Part shown: in pieces, positions 49,902 through 58,627 of the stretch | How the letters are laid out: each line of letters begins with the position of its first letter | How positions within the stretch are numbered: the first letter of the stretch is position 1 | NCBI GenBank assembly: GCA_001305055.1 | Contig: BBZX01000001.1 | Span: forward strand, 558,001-622,000 | From: Clostridia bacterium UC5.1-1C12 | GTDB taxonomy: Bacteria; Bacillota_I; Bacilli_A; Erysipelotrichales; Erysipelotrichaceae | Direction: 5' to 3' | Length of the DNA stretch: 64,000 bases | Translations under genes and position numbers: made by a program | The notes under the pieces: generated by a model | Told to the model about the DNA's origin: nothing | Databases searched by the model: none | What the model saw: the letters and a program-made list of their open reading frames with translations, nothing else

Positions 49902-50572
49902 TCAAGCTCCGATTCCCAGTGTAGTAAATCCTAACAAGAAAGCGATATAACCCACAATCATGGCTCCCAAGATTGCACCGCCGATAATCGGTGATTTTTT
50001 AGTATGACATAATACAGCTCCAAGCATCGCGCCCAGCCCGGTCCAAATGTCAAATTTAGCTGCCATGATCAAAATAATCGGGCCAAACCATTCACCTACA
50101 ATATTGCCGGCGCCAACCATGATATCCGTTCCCATTGAGCTGTAACCGCCCGGCATCAGCTTACGGATACCTAAAATGACAGCTGCCAGCACAATGCCGA
50201 TGACTGCTCCGGTAAGCAGTGATAAAATGAAATTTTCAACTAAAGAAGTATAACCCATTGACAATAATAAGCCCGGCAGGCCGCGCCGACACCGGTCATA
50301 ATTGCACCGCCGATATCCAATATACCGACTAAGGGTCCTTCCAAAACACGGGCCAGCAAGAAGCCGCCGGTATAACCGATTACTGCCGCGAAGCTGCCGG
50401 TAGTCAGTGCTTCAGAAAGCATGACCGTAACACTGGTTGTTGAAAAGCTGCCGGTATGATATTGAATAAAGATACTTGTTCCGGCAAATACTCCTGAACA
50501 AATGAGTGCCATAAATACCGCAAACGCACCCTCACTCATAAAAAACTTTTCTAATTTATTCGTATTTTCCAT
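49902..50572 (-). CDS. DUF4310 membrane protein, one frameshift
   Basis: About 223 residues. ATG 50572 (MENTNKLEKFFMSEGAFAV) chosen for GAGGGAT nine bases upstream. Hydrophobic helices: AVFMALICSGVFAGTSIFI, FAAVIGYTGGFLLARVL, then after a break near 50270 LVENFILSLLTGAVIGIVLAAVI, IILIMAAKFDIWTGLGAMLGAVL, GGAILGAMIVGYIAFLLGF. Glycine-rich packing and 'GDIMVGAGN'-like loops resemble a carrier. It lies 14 bases after the DUF4311 gene. Together they are thought to form an uncharacterised transporter. Family named from memory. Confidence 0.8.
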
Positions 50573-50585
50573 TTTCATATCCCTC

Positions 50586-51284
50586 TTAGAACTTTCCTCT
50601 GAAATAGGCTATCAGTAAAAACATTACTGTGACAAAGCCAATCATCAAGATGCTGCGCTTACTTGTAAAACCTTCATCCTGCACACTCTGACCTACTAAA
50701 ATGCCTAATACGCAGCCAGGTGTCGCATTCCCCATAATCGATTGTGCCAGTACACCAAATACGGTAGCAAAAACACCATGCCATTTACCGGCACCCAATG
50801 CCGAAATCCAAAATGCCACAGGCAAAATCGGCGAAAGAATCAATTCCGCGGCTGGTGATACGATTTTTTCCGCAATCGTAGCCATTGTTGACGGAATCAA
50901 GCCTGCCAATGTATTTAAGAAAGTAACGACGGCTGCACCGACAACCGTGCCGCTGATCATCATTTTAAACGGATTGCCGGAAGCTGTCTTATCTTTCGAT
51001 GCTGCTATTGTTAAACCCGCTGACCACTGCGGCACAAGACGGTGCAGTACATCTGAGCTTAATGATCCCGTACCTACAACGGAACCGGCACTGCTGAATA
51101 AGAATCCCAAGCCATAGCTGAAATGAGCGATGGGATCACCATTGCACGCATTCATTTCGCCCAAAGTTCGAAAAGCGCCCATGCCCTGTATTCCCGGCGC
51201 ATGAAACATTCTAGCAGCTCCGCCAGCCGCTCCGGCACCCGCCAAACCACCTACAATTATTGATTTAATAACTAAGTCAAGCAT
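50586..51284 (-). CDS. DUF4311 membrane protein
   Basis: Intact, 232 residues. Starts within 2 bases of the DUF4312 stop. Several membrane helices (IKSIIVGGLAGAGAAGGAA, MMISGTVVGAAVVTFLNTLAGLI, WHGVFATVFGVLAQSIMG, ILMIGFVTVMFLLIAYF) and a glycine-rich N-terminus. GEMNACNGDPIAHFSYGLGFLFSSAG is a conserved reentrant-loop-like segment. Always found with DUF4310 and DUF4312, as here. Confidence 0.82.
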   Translation of the reverse strand: MLDLVIKSIIVGGLAGAGAAGGAARMFHAPGIQGMGAFRTLGEMNACNGDPIAHFSYGLGFLFSSAGSVVGTGSLSSDVLHRLVPQWSAGLTIAASKDKTASGNPFKMMISGTVVGAAVVTFLNTLAGLIPSTMATIAEKIVSPAAELILSPILPVAFWISALGAGKWHGVFATVFGVLAQSIMGNATPGCVLGILVGQSVQDEGFTSKRSILMIGFVTVMFLLIAYFRGKF

Positions 51285-51285
51285 A

Positions 51286-51586
51286 TTAATTGTCCCTTTC
51301 TTTAAGTATTTCTACCACTCTAACTCTGAAAACCGCTGTTGCTGTGAAACGAGTATGCTCCACAGGCAGAAAGAAAAATAAAAAACTTTTTCGTAAATTT
51401 TTCGATTTCTTCATGTACCAGCCTCATTGACTCAACATGCATTTCAACAAGATATCCCTCAATACTGCTGTGAATATCATTACGCAGCTGCTTAAACAAA
51501 TTCTGATAAACCTCTTCACGGGATTTTCCCGATGACTGAATCGAAATTTCATAATCCTTTTCCTGCAGCAATTCTCTGTCTTCCAT
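51286..51586 (-). CDS. DUF4312 protein, one frameshift
   Basis: About 100 residues from ATG 51586. MEDRELLQEKDYEISIQSSGKSREEVYQNLFKQLR, then LVEMHVESMRLVHEEIEKFT. The raw frame ends at 51320; removing one T in the run near 51382 gives FLFFFLPVEHTRFTATAVFRVRVVEILKERDN and a stop at 51288-51286, which fits the family's beta-strand end. Soluble, likely a cytoplasmic partner of the DUF4310/4311 carrier. Confidence 0.75.
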
Positions 51587-51587
51587 A

Positions 51588-51947
51588 TTATTTCCTATAT
51601 TTCAGATAGGCTTCCGTCAAAGCCTTCCCTAATTCTTCCGTATCCATAAAACCAAAGCCTAAAGCCTCATAGCCATTTTTTATGGCTGAAACACCCGCCG
51701 GTACATTACGCAGATCATAAATAGCTTTAAACTGATACTTATTCTGGGCCGCTAAAGCACCGCCGCCGCCGCCGCCGCAGAAGCTGATGCCAAAATCAGC
51801 ATGTTCCTCCTTCATCACATCACCAAGCTTCATATCCGCTCCCATGCCGGGAATTACAATTGCTTCCCCGCCGGCCGCTTCCACGCCGCGAGCCACATTC
51901 TGCCCCTTGCCCATACGATGAGCAATAACCACTTTTACCTTTTCCAT
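51588..51947 (-). CDS. Glycine-rich SFCGS-family protein
   Basis: Intact, 119 residues. MEKVKVVIAHRMGKGQNVARGVEAAGGEAIVIPGMGADMKL forms a Rossmann-like strand-loop. The family signature follows: GISFCGGGGGGALAAQNK, a cysteine before a run of glycines. The single Cys in SFCGG is reminiscent of phosphocysteine loops of PTS EIIB proteins, but that is my inference. No membrane segment. Located between the PRD and DUF4312 genes. Confidence 0.9.
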   Translation of the reverse strand: MEKVKVVIAHRMGKGQNVARGVEAAGGEAIVIPGMGADMKLGDVMKEEHADFGISFCGGGGGGALAAQNKYQFKAIYDLRNVPAGVSAIKNGYEALGFGFMDTEELGKALTEAYLKYRK

Positions 51948-51959
51948 TTCTTTTCTCCT

Positions 51960-52363
51960 TTAATCGTTTAGATCCTGGTTGATTCGCTCGCGCATACTGC
52001 CCAGATGCGTAGCAATCAAAAAACATTCACTGCGGTCTAATTTACAATTCAGAAGCAGCTCTATCAACTGACTGATTTTACTGCTTAGACCCATTAATTC
52101 CTCATCAATCTGATCATAAAGCTCTGCTTCGATTTCAATCACTTCATGTGTTCTGAACAGCCTTTCATATAAGTCGTCAAATGTGTCATAAAGGTAATTC
52201 CTGCTGTTTTATCAAAGGGAATACCCAATTCTGAACATGCTGCGAATACTCGCTCACCAAGCTTACGGATTTGTTCCTTATTCTCCTGAGAAAAATTCTG
52301 CCAGCCCGCTGAACGCTCTTTAATTACTTCATCAATCAGATTGTTATTAAAATTCTCCATCAC
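51960..52363 (-). CDS. PRD-domain protein, one frameshift
   Basis: About 134 residues. Raw frames end in MKGCSEHMK and restart at MIEIEAELYDQ; adding an A near 52165 gives YMKRLFRTHEVIEIEAELYDQIDEE, a single PTS regulation domain-like helical bundle. Conserved His occurs in FMTHLTTYMKR and IATHLGSM, the usual phosphorylation positions of PRDs. No DNA- or RNA-binding domain, so it would act as a phospho-sensor beside the large regulator upstream. Confidence 0.8.
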
Positions 52364-52371
52364 ACCACCCC

Positions 52372-53450
52372 CTATCTGATTAATGATTCAAAGACAACCT
52401 GTTTTCGGCAAAAACGCTCATGACCTAGGCTATCCTTTAAAATCATCGGTTCACAAGTTTGAAAATCAATCACCGACAAGTCAGCCTGGTGAGCAATCTG
52501 CAAGCCATTCTGCAGCCCTAACAAAGCTGCCGGCCGTATACTTATAGCATCGATAAGCTGACGCTCGCTTAATCCACAGACATAAAGCTTGCTGACCACT
52601 TCACTCAGAGAATGCAGTTTGCTTAGATAATTTCGTTTATGCAGATCAGAAGAAATCAGGGAAGGCTTGATTCCTTCGCGGATTGCTTTCTCACAAACAT
52701 CAAAGCTGAAGCTGGCGGCACCATGCCCTACATCAAAAAGCACACCCTCTCGATATTTCTCCTTAACGAGCGGTTTCAATTTACCTTTCTCATCAAAAAT
52801 CCCTTTAGGCTTGCCATGAAAAATATGGGTAACAATATCTCCCTTTTCCAGACAATTCAATACTTCCTCCAACTGCGGGGGCTCATTGCCGATATGAACC
52901 ATGACCGGTAACCCTAATTCCTTCGCAAATGCCTTTCCGGTCGAATCACCTCTATGCCCAGCTTGCCGACCACACTGGCACTAGCTCTCAATTTGATACC
53001 TTTGATAATGCTCGGATATCGCTGTACAGCTTCACGAAGTGCATTTTCATCAATCAGGGACCAGTCAGCAAGTTCTTGATTTCCCTGGGTCAACCCTACC
53101 GATGAATAATTGATAAATACTTTAACCCGCGTTGCTGCTTTTCCAATCTGCTGCATTAATGCTTCTATATCGCGGCAGCCGCTGCTGCCGGCATCAACCA
53201 GCGTCCCCACCTGCATATCTACCCCGATTTCATCCATATCCAATCCGAGATCACTCATTTCTTTAAAACAATGAACATGCATATCCGTTACACTGGGACA
53301 AAGCCATTTTCCCTTAAGATCAACAATCTCTGCCTCCTCAGTCCTTTGATTAATTCCCAGAATCACACCATCTTCTATTAATAAACTGCCAACGGCATCG
53401 ATATCATGAGCAGGATCATATAAATTCGCATTAATATATAGGGTTTTCAT
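52372..53450 (-). CDS. Amidohydrolase/deacetylase-family metallohydrolase, one frameshift
   Basis: About 359 residues. ATG 53450 (MKTLYINANLYDPAHD). Metal site: TDMHVHCF (H-x-H), IKGIKLRAS (candidate carbamylated Lys), MVHIGN (third His), FDVGHGAASF and SSDLHKRNY (Asp). The break is a missing G near 52942, restored as VIRPGKAFAKELGLPVMVHIGN. EF0837-like members remove N-acyl groups or open lactam/lactone rings; the true substrate is unknown. Its start overlaps the regulator's end by 20 bases. Confidence 0.85.
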
Positions 53451-55295
53451 TTGTTTCCTTTCTGTTTGATAAATATGTTTTTATCGATTTAATATCATAT
53501 ACTGAAGGCCGCTTACTGTATTTCTGATACAGCTTATTTAAGATTTGATAAATCATTAAATCATACGTATTCAGATTTTCTTTTTCTGCTAATTCATCAC
53601 CCGCTGATTGATAAATCTGCATCATAAGATGAATCAGCATGCCTGTATATTCATTGTTTTCAAGCTTTAAAGATAACTGACTGATCAATTCATCTAATGC
53701 TGTCGCACAATCTGTCAGAAGATACATAGAATCCATAAAACTGAAAGCCGACCCTTCAAGATGAACATGCAGAGGATTCTCATCCGCATGAGACTCAATC
53801 ATCAATTCCTTCCTGATTAACTTAACATCATCATTCAGCAAAAGCGGACTTACCGCAATTACCGGGATAGCATCGTTGTGAAAATAAGTAGTAGAAATAA
53901 TGGCATCAGCTTGTCTGCGAGTAAGATGTATCGCCTTTTGAATTGAAATCGTGCCCAGTACATTCAAATCAGGAAACTTATTCTGTAAATTCGCTAAAAG
54001 CAATTCCGCACTGCCGCTGCCTGTCGTACATACGGCATAAACCCGTTTGCAAGACTGATTCGCCCGCTCCATTGCAGCCGCAATATAAATCACCACATAG
54101 CTGATTTCATCCTCAGAAATCTTCTGTTCAAAAATACGGCTGTTCTTAAGCTCTTCTCGGCAGATTTCAAACACTAAAGGATAACGTGCCATGATTTGTT
54201 CCTTCAACGGATTTAATTCCACCACCTTTAATTTCATGCGATCCAGCGTGCTTGTCAGATGTATCTTTAAGCCTTCAATTAATTTCACATCTGTAATTAA
54301 GGATACACACAAGCGATAAGAAACCGCTTCAATGAATTGCATGATCTTGTAATCTAAATCGAAATTATCCTCTTTGATTAATTCAAAACGATTTCGCAAG
54401 TCATAAGATGAAAAAACAAATAATGATATTCCTTGTCATTAATAGGCTGATTAATAATGGTTTGAATGCCCAGTGCAAGCATTTTGGTTTCCTGACTGCA
54501 TTCAGCAGCTTCAAAGCGGTGATCATTTTCTTCAATAGCATAATGACGTTCAATCCTTGTCAGAGATATAATAATGATCCAGATCAAGAAGATATTATCC
54601 TTATCCAAAAATTGAAAACCCTGATAAAATTCAATCTTACAGACAATATCAACAATCTGCTGAATATTAATTCCCTTAAAGTATTCTTTTACCAAATCAA
54701 AGATTAAAATCTTTTCATTCTTGAAATACACATCCGGATGCTTTGTCTGTAAAATACCAAGCAGATCATAATTATCAAAATTACGTTTAATAAAGAAGAC
54801 CATTGCTTCCCTGAATTTTGATTCCCGGCAATCAAGCTCAACACCTTTGGTTTTAGTGATTTCAAGATGGATATCAAAATTATTCAGCCATTCCCTGACA
54901 ATTTCTAAATCGCGGTAGAAGGTGGAGCGGCTGATGCCGATATGATCACAGAGCTGCTGCAGAGTTAAGGCTTCATCCTCAAACAATAAATGAGCAAGGA
55001 TAAGATTGGCACGGCTTAATTGATTGAGCGGTGTTGAATAGGGGATTATGACTTGCAGATAATGTCTGACAAGCGCAGCGTCCTTTTCATTATCCAATTC
55101 CAATAAGCTGTGTGAGCTGCTTTTGAAGTTCACTCCGAATTCTTCGGCCCATGCTCTGATTGCTGCGATATCTTTATATACGGTACGGCGGCTTATTTTG
55201 TAATCACGCATGCAGCTTTCTAACTGCAGTGCATCAGCTGCCAACATATGCTGAACAATTTCTCTTTGTCTGCTGTTTAATTGCACTTGACTCAC
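53431..55295 (-). CDS. BglG/MtlR-type PRD transcriptional regulator, one frameshift
   Basis: About 620 residues. ATG 55295, RBS GAGGTGAG. N-terminal HTH pair (QREIVQHMLAADALQLESCM, YKISRRTVYKDIAAIR; ALTLQQLCDHIGISRSTFYRDLEIV) of HTH_11/Mga type. Then PRD segments with candidate His (IERHYAIEEND, YLFFHLMTYRNRFEL after joining near 54390) and an EIIB-like domain (VYAVCTTGSGSAELLLANLQ). The C-terminal EIIA-like part shows LHVHLEGSAF. Such activators are controlled by PTS phosphorylation. It is the first gene of the cluster it likely controls. Confidence 0.9.
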
Positions 55296-55397
55296 CTCTA
55301 TCCGTTTCTATTGTAGCAATTAAATTAAATTCATGCGTATTGAGTGAATATTAAACAATTCATAAAATCGTGCACTAAAAAACACACAAACGCTAAC

Positions 55398-55424
55398 AAA
55401 AAAGAGGCAGCCGTTTCAGCAGCC
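55398..55424 (-). terminator. Terminator of pepT
   Basis: Minus strand GGCTGCTG / CGGCTGCC hairpin with one mismatch and AAA loop, then TCTTTTTT. Confidence 0.7.
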
Positions 55425-55456
55425 ACCCCCACAGGTATTCTTGTTTGATCCTTTAT

Positions 55457-56673
55457 TTACGCTTCAACACGGGCAATCTTCACTAATAACTCCGTGATTT
55501 TATTCATCGCCTGAATAGAAACAAATTCATATTTGCCATGATAATTTGCACCGCCGGTACCAAGATTAGGACAATTCAATCCATCGTAAGTCAAGCGGGC
55601 GCCGTCCGTACCGCCGCGGATTGCCGTTGAACGAGGCGTGATGCCAAGACTTAACATTGCCGCTTTCGCCCGGTCAACACATCGCATATCTTTTTCAATA
55701 CACTGACGCATATTGGCATAACTGTCACTGATGGCAAGCTCAATGATTTCATAGCCATATTTCTTGTTTAGGAAATCACGGGCATTCTCAAATTCTGCTT
55801 TCTGATGTGCCATTTTTTCTTCATCGTGATTGCGGATAATATAGTGCATTACAGCTTTTTCACAGCCGCCATTGAGTTCCGTCATGTGATTGAAGCCATC
55901 ATAGCCCTCTGTACAAGCCGGATTTTCAAACACATTCAGACAATTATGGAATTCATAAGCAACCAATATTGCATTAATCATCTTATTTTAGAACTGCCCG
56001 GATGAATGCTTTTGCCATGTACGGTAACAACCGCCGCTGCCGCATTGAAATTCTCATAATCAATGCAGTCAATATCGCCGCCATCGACGGTATATGCATA
56101 ATCACAAGCAAAGCGTTCTAAGTCAAAATCATCAGCCCCGCGGCCAACTTCTTCATCACATGTAAACGCGATTGCGACGCGGCCATGCTTGATTTCAGGA
56201 TGTGTCAGCAATGTTTCAGCCATCGTCATAATTTCCGCTACACCAGCCTTATCATCAGCACCCAGCAGTGTTGTACCATCTGTAACAATTAAATCATCGC
56301 CGATATATTGTCCCAAAGCTGGGAATTCTTTGGGTTCCATCGATACCTTTAATGCTTCATTTAATACAATTAATGAACCGTCATAACGCTTAACGATGCG
56401 TGGTTTAACATTCTTGCCGCTGCAGTCCGGTGATGTATCCATATGGGCAATGAAACCAATTGCTTCACATGCCATATCCGTATTCGCTGGAATGCTGCCA
56501 TAAACGCGGCCATATTCATCCATCATCGCATCCTCGATCCCGATTGCTTTCATTTCCTCAACCAACAGCTTGCCAAGGTCTTTCTGTTTCATTGTGGAAG
56601 GTGTTGTTTCACTGTAAGGATCACTTTCAGTATCAACTTGTACATACTTTAAAAATCTTTCTTCTGTTTTCAT
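55457..56673 (-). CDS. pepT: Peptidase T (tripeptidase), one frameshift
   Basis: About 405 residues, M20 family. MKTEERFLKYVQVDTESDP; metal site GFIAHMDTSPD and GADDKAGVAEIM; FTCDEEVGRGADDFD; TVDGGDIDCIDYENFNAA; the break near 55981 (HPGSAKNKMINAILV after correcting one A); then TPRSTAIRGGTDGARLTYDGLNCPNLGTGG with ligands. All catalytic residues are present. Cytoplasmic, cleaves the N-terminal residue of tripeptides. Confidence 0.96.
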
Positions 56674-56775
56674 GTCATTCCTCTTTTCAGTTAAAAATAT
56701 TATAGCACAACTTCATTTAAACGGTCGGTCAAAAATGATGCTTCCTTATTTATTTTAAAAACAGCCTCTAACATC

Positions 56776-56805
56776 AAAAAGGCACTCCGCCAGGAAGCAC
56801 CTTTT
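56776..56805 (-). terminator. Terminator of the DUF2383-like gene
   Basis: GGTGCTTCC / GGAGTGCC hairpin (two wobble pairs) followed by five T on the minus strand. Confidence 0.7.
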
Positions 56806-57247
56806 ATTCTCTTTCCATTAATGCCTTATGAATCTCATGCTTCATCGCTTCATAATCATCATGGATGATCTTCACATCTTTACGCACCTGCTCAGTAACT
56901 GCAAGATTTTTATCATCAAACTCTCTCAGCTGCGTCAATCCCATTTCGATAGCCTTAGCCGCAGAGTTTAAAACATCCCTGTCACCAACCAGCATTAAAT
57001 TCTTTAAGCTGGTCATCACTTCACCCATCATGATTTTGATTGATTCAGTATCCGGCTGTCCATGATAAAACAAAATCGCTTTCGTAATGGCTTTTTCATG
57101 ATTTTCAAACAGCTTAACATAACCTCTGAATTGGTCACGCAGGCTTCTTTCCTGTAAATGCTCAAGCAGATCAGAAAAAGTGGTAACGCCCATATGACTG
57201 CCTTTTAATAATGTATCTAATGATTTTAAGATTTCTTCGTGTTCCAT
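56804..57247 (-). CDS. DUF2383/ferritin-like four-helix protein
   Basis: Intact, 147 residues. Four amphipathic helices: EILKSLDTLLKGSHMGVTTF, FRGYVKLFENHEKAITKAIL, MMGEVMTSLKNLMLVGDRDVL and EQVRKDVKIIHDDYEAMKHEI. Glu/His pairs on helices (HEEIL, ENHEKA, HDDYEAMKHE) could bind a metal, as in the ferritin-like DUF2383/PA2169 group. No membrane segment. Neighbours are a Cof phosphatase and pepT with no functional link I can see. Confidence 0.6.
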   Translation of the reverse strand: MEHEEILKSLDTLLKGSHMGVTTFSDLLEHLQERSLRDQFRGYVKLFENHEKAITKAILFYHGQPDTESIKIMMGEVMTSLKNLMLVGDRDVLNSAAKAIEMGLTQLREFDDKNLAVTEQVRKDVKIIHDDYEAMKHEIHKALMERE

Positions 57248-57289
57248 TGTTTCACCTCAGTCTTAGTATGAAACAATGCTTTTGAATTA

Positions 57290-58075
57290 TTATAAATTGA
57301 ATACTTTTTTTATTGTTTGCACAACCCCATTATCATTATTGCTTGGGCATTCATAGTTACAGACTGCTTTCAGCTTAGGATGCGCATTTGCCATTGCATA
57401 ACTATACTCACATTCCTGCATCATTTCATAGTCATTTAAAAAATCACCGAAAATCATCGTTTCCGCCTTGCTGACACCTAAAAGATTCTGCAGTTTTTTA
57501 ACCGCTTCTCCCTTATTGACGCCCTTGACCATGATATCCATCCATTCATGGGCAGATACACTGATTTGCAGCTGATCCTCAAAGTCTTTGAAATGCGGAT
57601 AGGCATTCTTTTCCGCATGGATAAAATCAAGAACTGCGATCTTAAAGATAACCGAATCTACGGAATGCAGATTATCAATAATTTCATATTTTTTATAATA
57701 AGGCTCTACCTGTTCAATGACCCGTGGTTCACGGCTTGTTACATAAGCCTTGCCTTTACCGCACAGAATCGGATATACTTCCGGAATCTGCTCAGCAACA
57801 CTCAGCAGCTTTTCAATCAATGGGTGCGGCAGTTCACTTACTGACAGTTCTTCGCTGCCATTTAATATATACGCACCATTTTCAGCAATATAATAAATAT
57901 CATCCTGAATCGGTGCAAAGCTGTCAAGCAGATTAAAATACTGTCGTCCGCTGGCTGCTGCAAAGGTAATGCCGCGTTCCTTTAATTTTAAAATCAGCTC
58001 ATAAATTTCAGCCGGTACCTCTTTTTTATCATTCAGCAACGTGCCGTCCATATCCGTAATAACAAGTTTTATCAT
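57290..58075 (-). CDS. Cof-type HAD hydrolase
   Basis: Intact, 261 residues. Motif I DMDGTLLND, motif II AASGRQ, motif III Lys in VNKGEAV and motif IV GDFLNDYEMM. The cap between motifs II and III is the type IIB cap of the Cof family. Sugar-phosphate or cofactor phosphatase in the cytoplasm; the exact substrate cannot be read. Starts ATG 58075 with GGAGGATT upstream. Confidence 0.92.
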   Translation of the reverse strand: MIKLVITDMDGTLLNDKKEVPAEIYELILKLKERGITFAAASGRQYFNLLDSFAPIQDDIYYIAENGAYILNGSEELSVSELPHPLIEKLLSVAEQIPEVYPILCGKGKAYVTSREPRVIEQVEPYYKKYEIIDNLHSVDSVIFKIAVLDFIHAEKNAYPHFKDFEDQLQISVSAHEWMDIMVKGVNKGEAVKKLQNLLGVSKAETMIFGDFLNDYEMMQECEYSYAMANAHPKLKAVCNYECPSNNDNGVVQTIKKVFNL

Positions 58076-58208
58076 AGAACAAATCCTCCAACGTCCCTAT
58101 TCTACACTATTTTAAGCTAAAAGTCATGATTTGAATTATCGTATACTGTATCCCACCTCTGTTCTTTAATCATGCTTCAATTCTTAATTTACTTCTCAAT
58201 GACTGTGC

Positions 58209-58214
58209 TATAAT
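58209..58214 (+). promoter_or_regulatory. -10 box for the DUF1801 gene
   Basis: TATAAT about 20 bases before ATG 58234; weak -35. Confidence 0.4.
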
Positions 58215-58233
58215 AAATAAAAGGGGCTTTAAC

Positions 58234-58590
58234 ATGAAATCTACAAATAAAGATGTAACTGCTTATATTCAACGATTTGACAAGGATAAGCAAGCGATAT
58301 TAAATACCTTACGAAGTTTGGTTTTTCAAGCGGTTCCCCAAGCTGAAGAAAAGCTTTCCTGGGGGGTTCCCACTTACTACTTGAATGGTTATCTCATACA
58401 ATTTGCGGCTTATGAACATCATTTGGGATTTTATTCGAGCCCGGCAGCAATTCAGCATTGTAAGAGTATGCTGGACGGTATTCCCTTTAATAATAAAAAT
58501 ACAATTCAGCTTGATTATCGAAAACCGCTGCCTACTGATTTAATTCGTGAACTGATTTTATACCGTGTCAGTGAAAATCAGCATTCATAA
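58234..58590 (+). CDS. DUF1801 (YdhG-like) protein
   Basis: Intact, 118 residues. 'VTAYIQRFDKDKQAILNTLRSLV', 'QAEEKLSWGVPTYYLNGYLIQFAAYEHHLGFYS' and 'NTIQLDYRKPLPTDLIRELI' are the DUF1801 core. Family members include iron-chaperone and frataxin-like candidates in Bacillus, but function is open. RBS AAAAGGGG, own promoter, and it converges on the surface-protein gene. Confidence 0.9.
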   Translation: MKSTNKDVTAYIQRFDKDKQAILNTLRSLVFQAVPQAEEKLSWGVPTYYLNGYLIQFAAYEHHLGFYSSPAAIQHCKSMLDGIPFNNKNTIQLDYRKPLPTDLIRELILYRVSENQHS

Positions 58591-58620
58591 TAAAGAGTGT
58601 TCGCACAGAACACTCTTTAT
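58591..58620. terminator. Bidirectional terminator
   Basis: AAAGAGTGTTC and GAACACTCTTT perfect arms, five-base loop, T/A tails both ways; between DUF1801 and the 58628 gene. Confidence 0.9.
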
Positions 58621-58627
58621 TTACTAT

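Noticed and set aside
51735..51790. Glycine run of SFCGS as a nucleotide P-loop
   Set aside because: No GKS/T follows the glycines, so a Walker A motif is not present.
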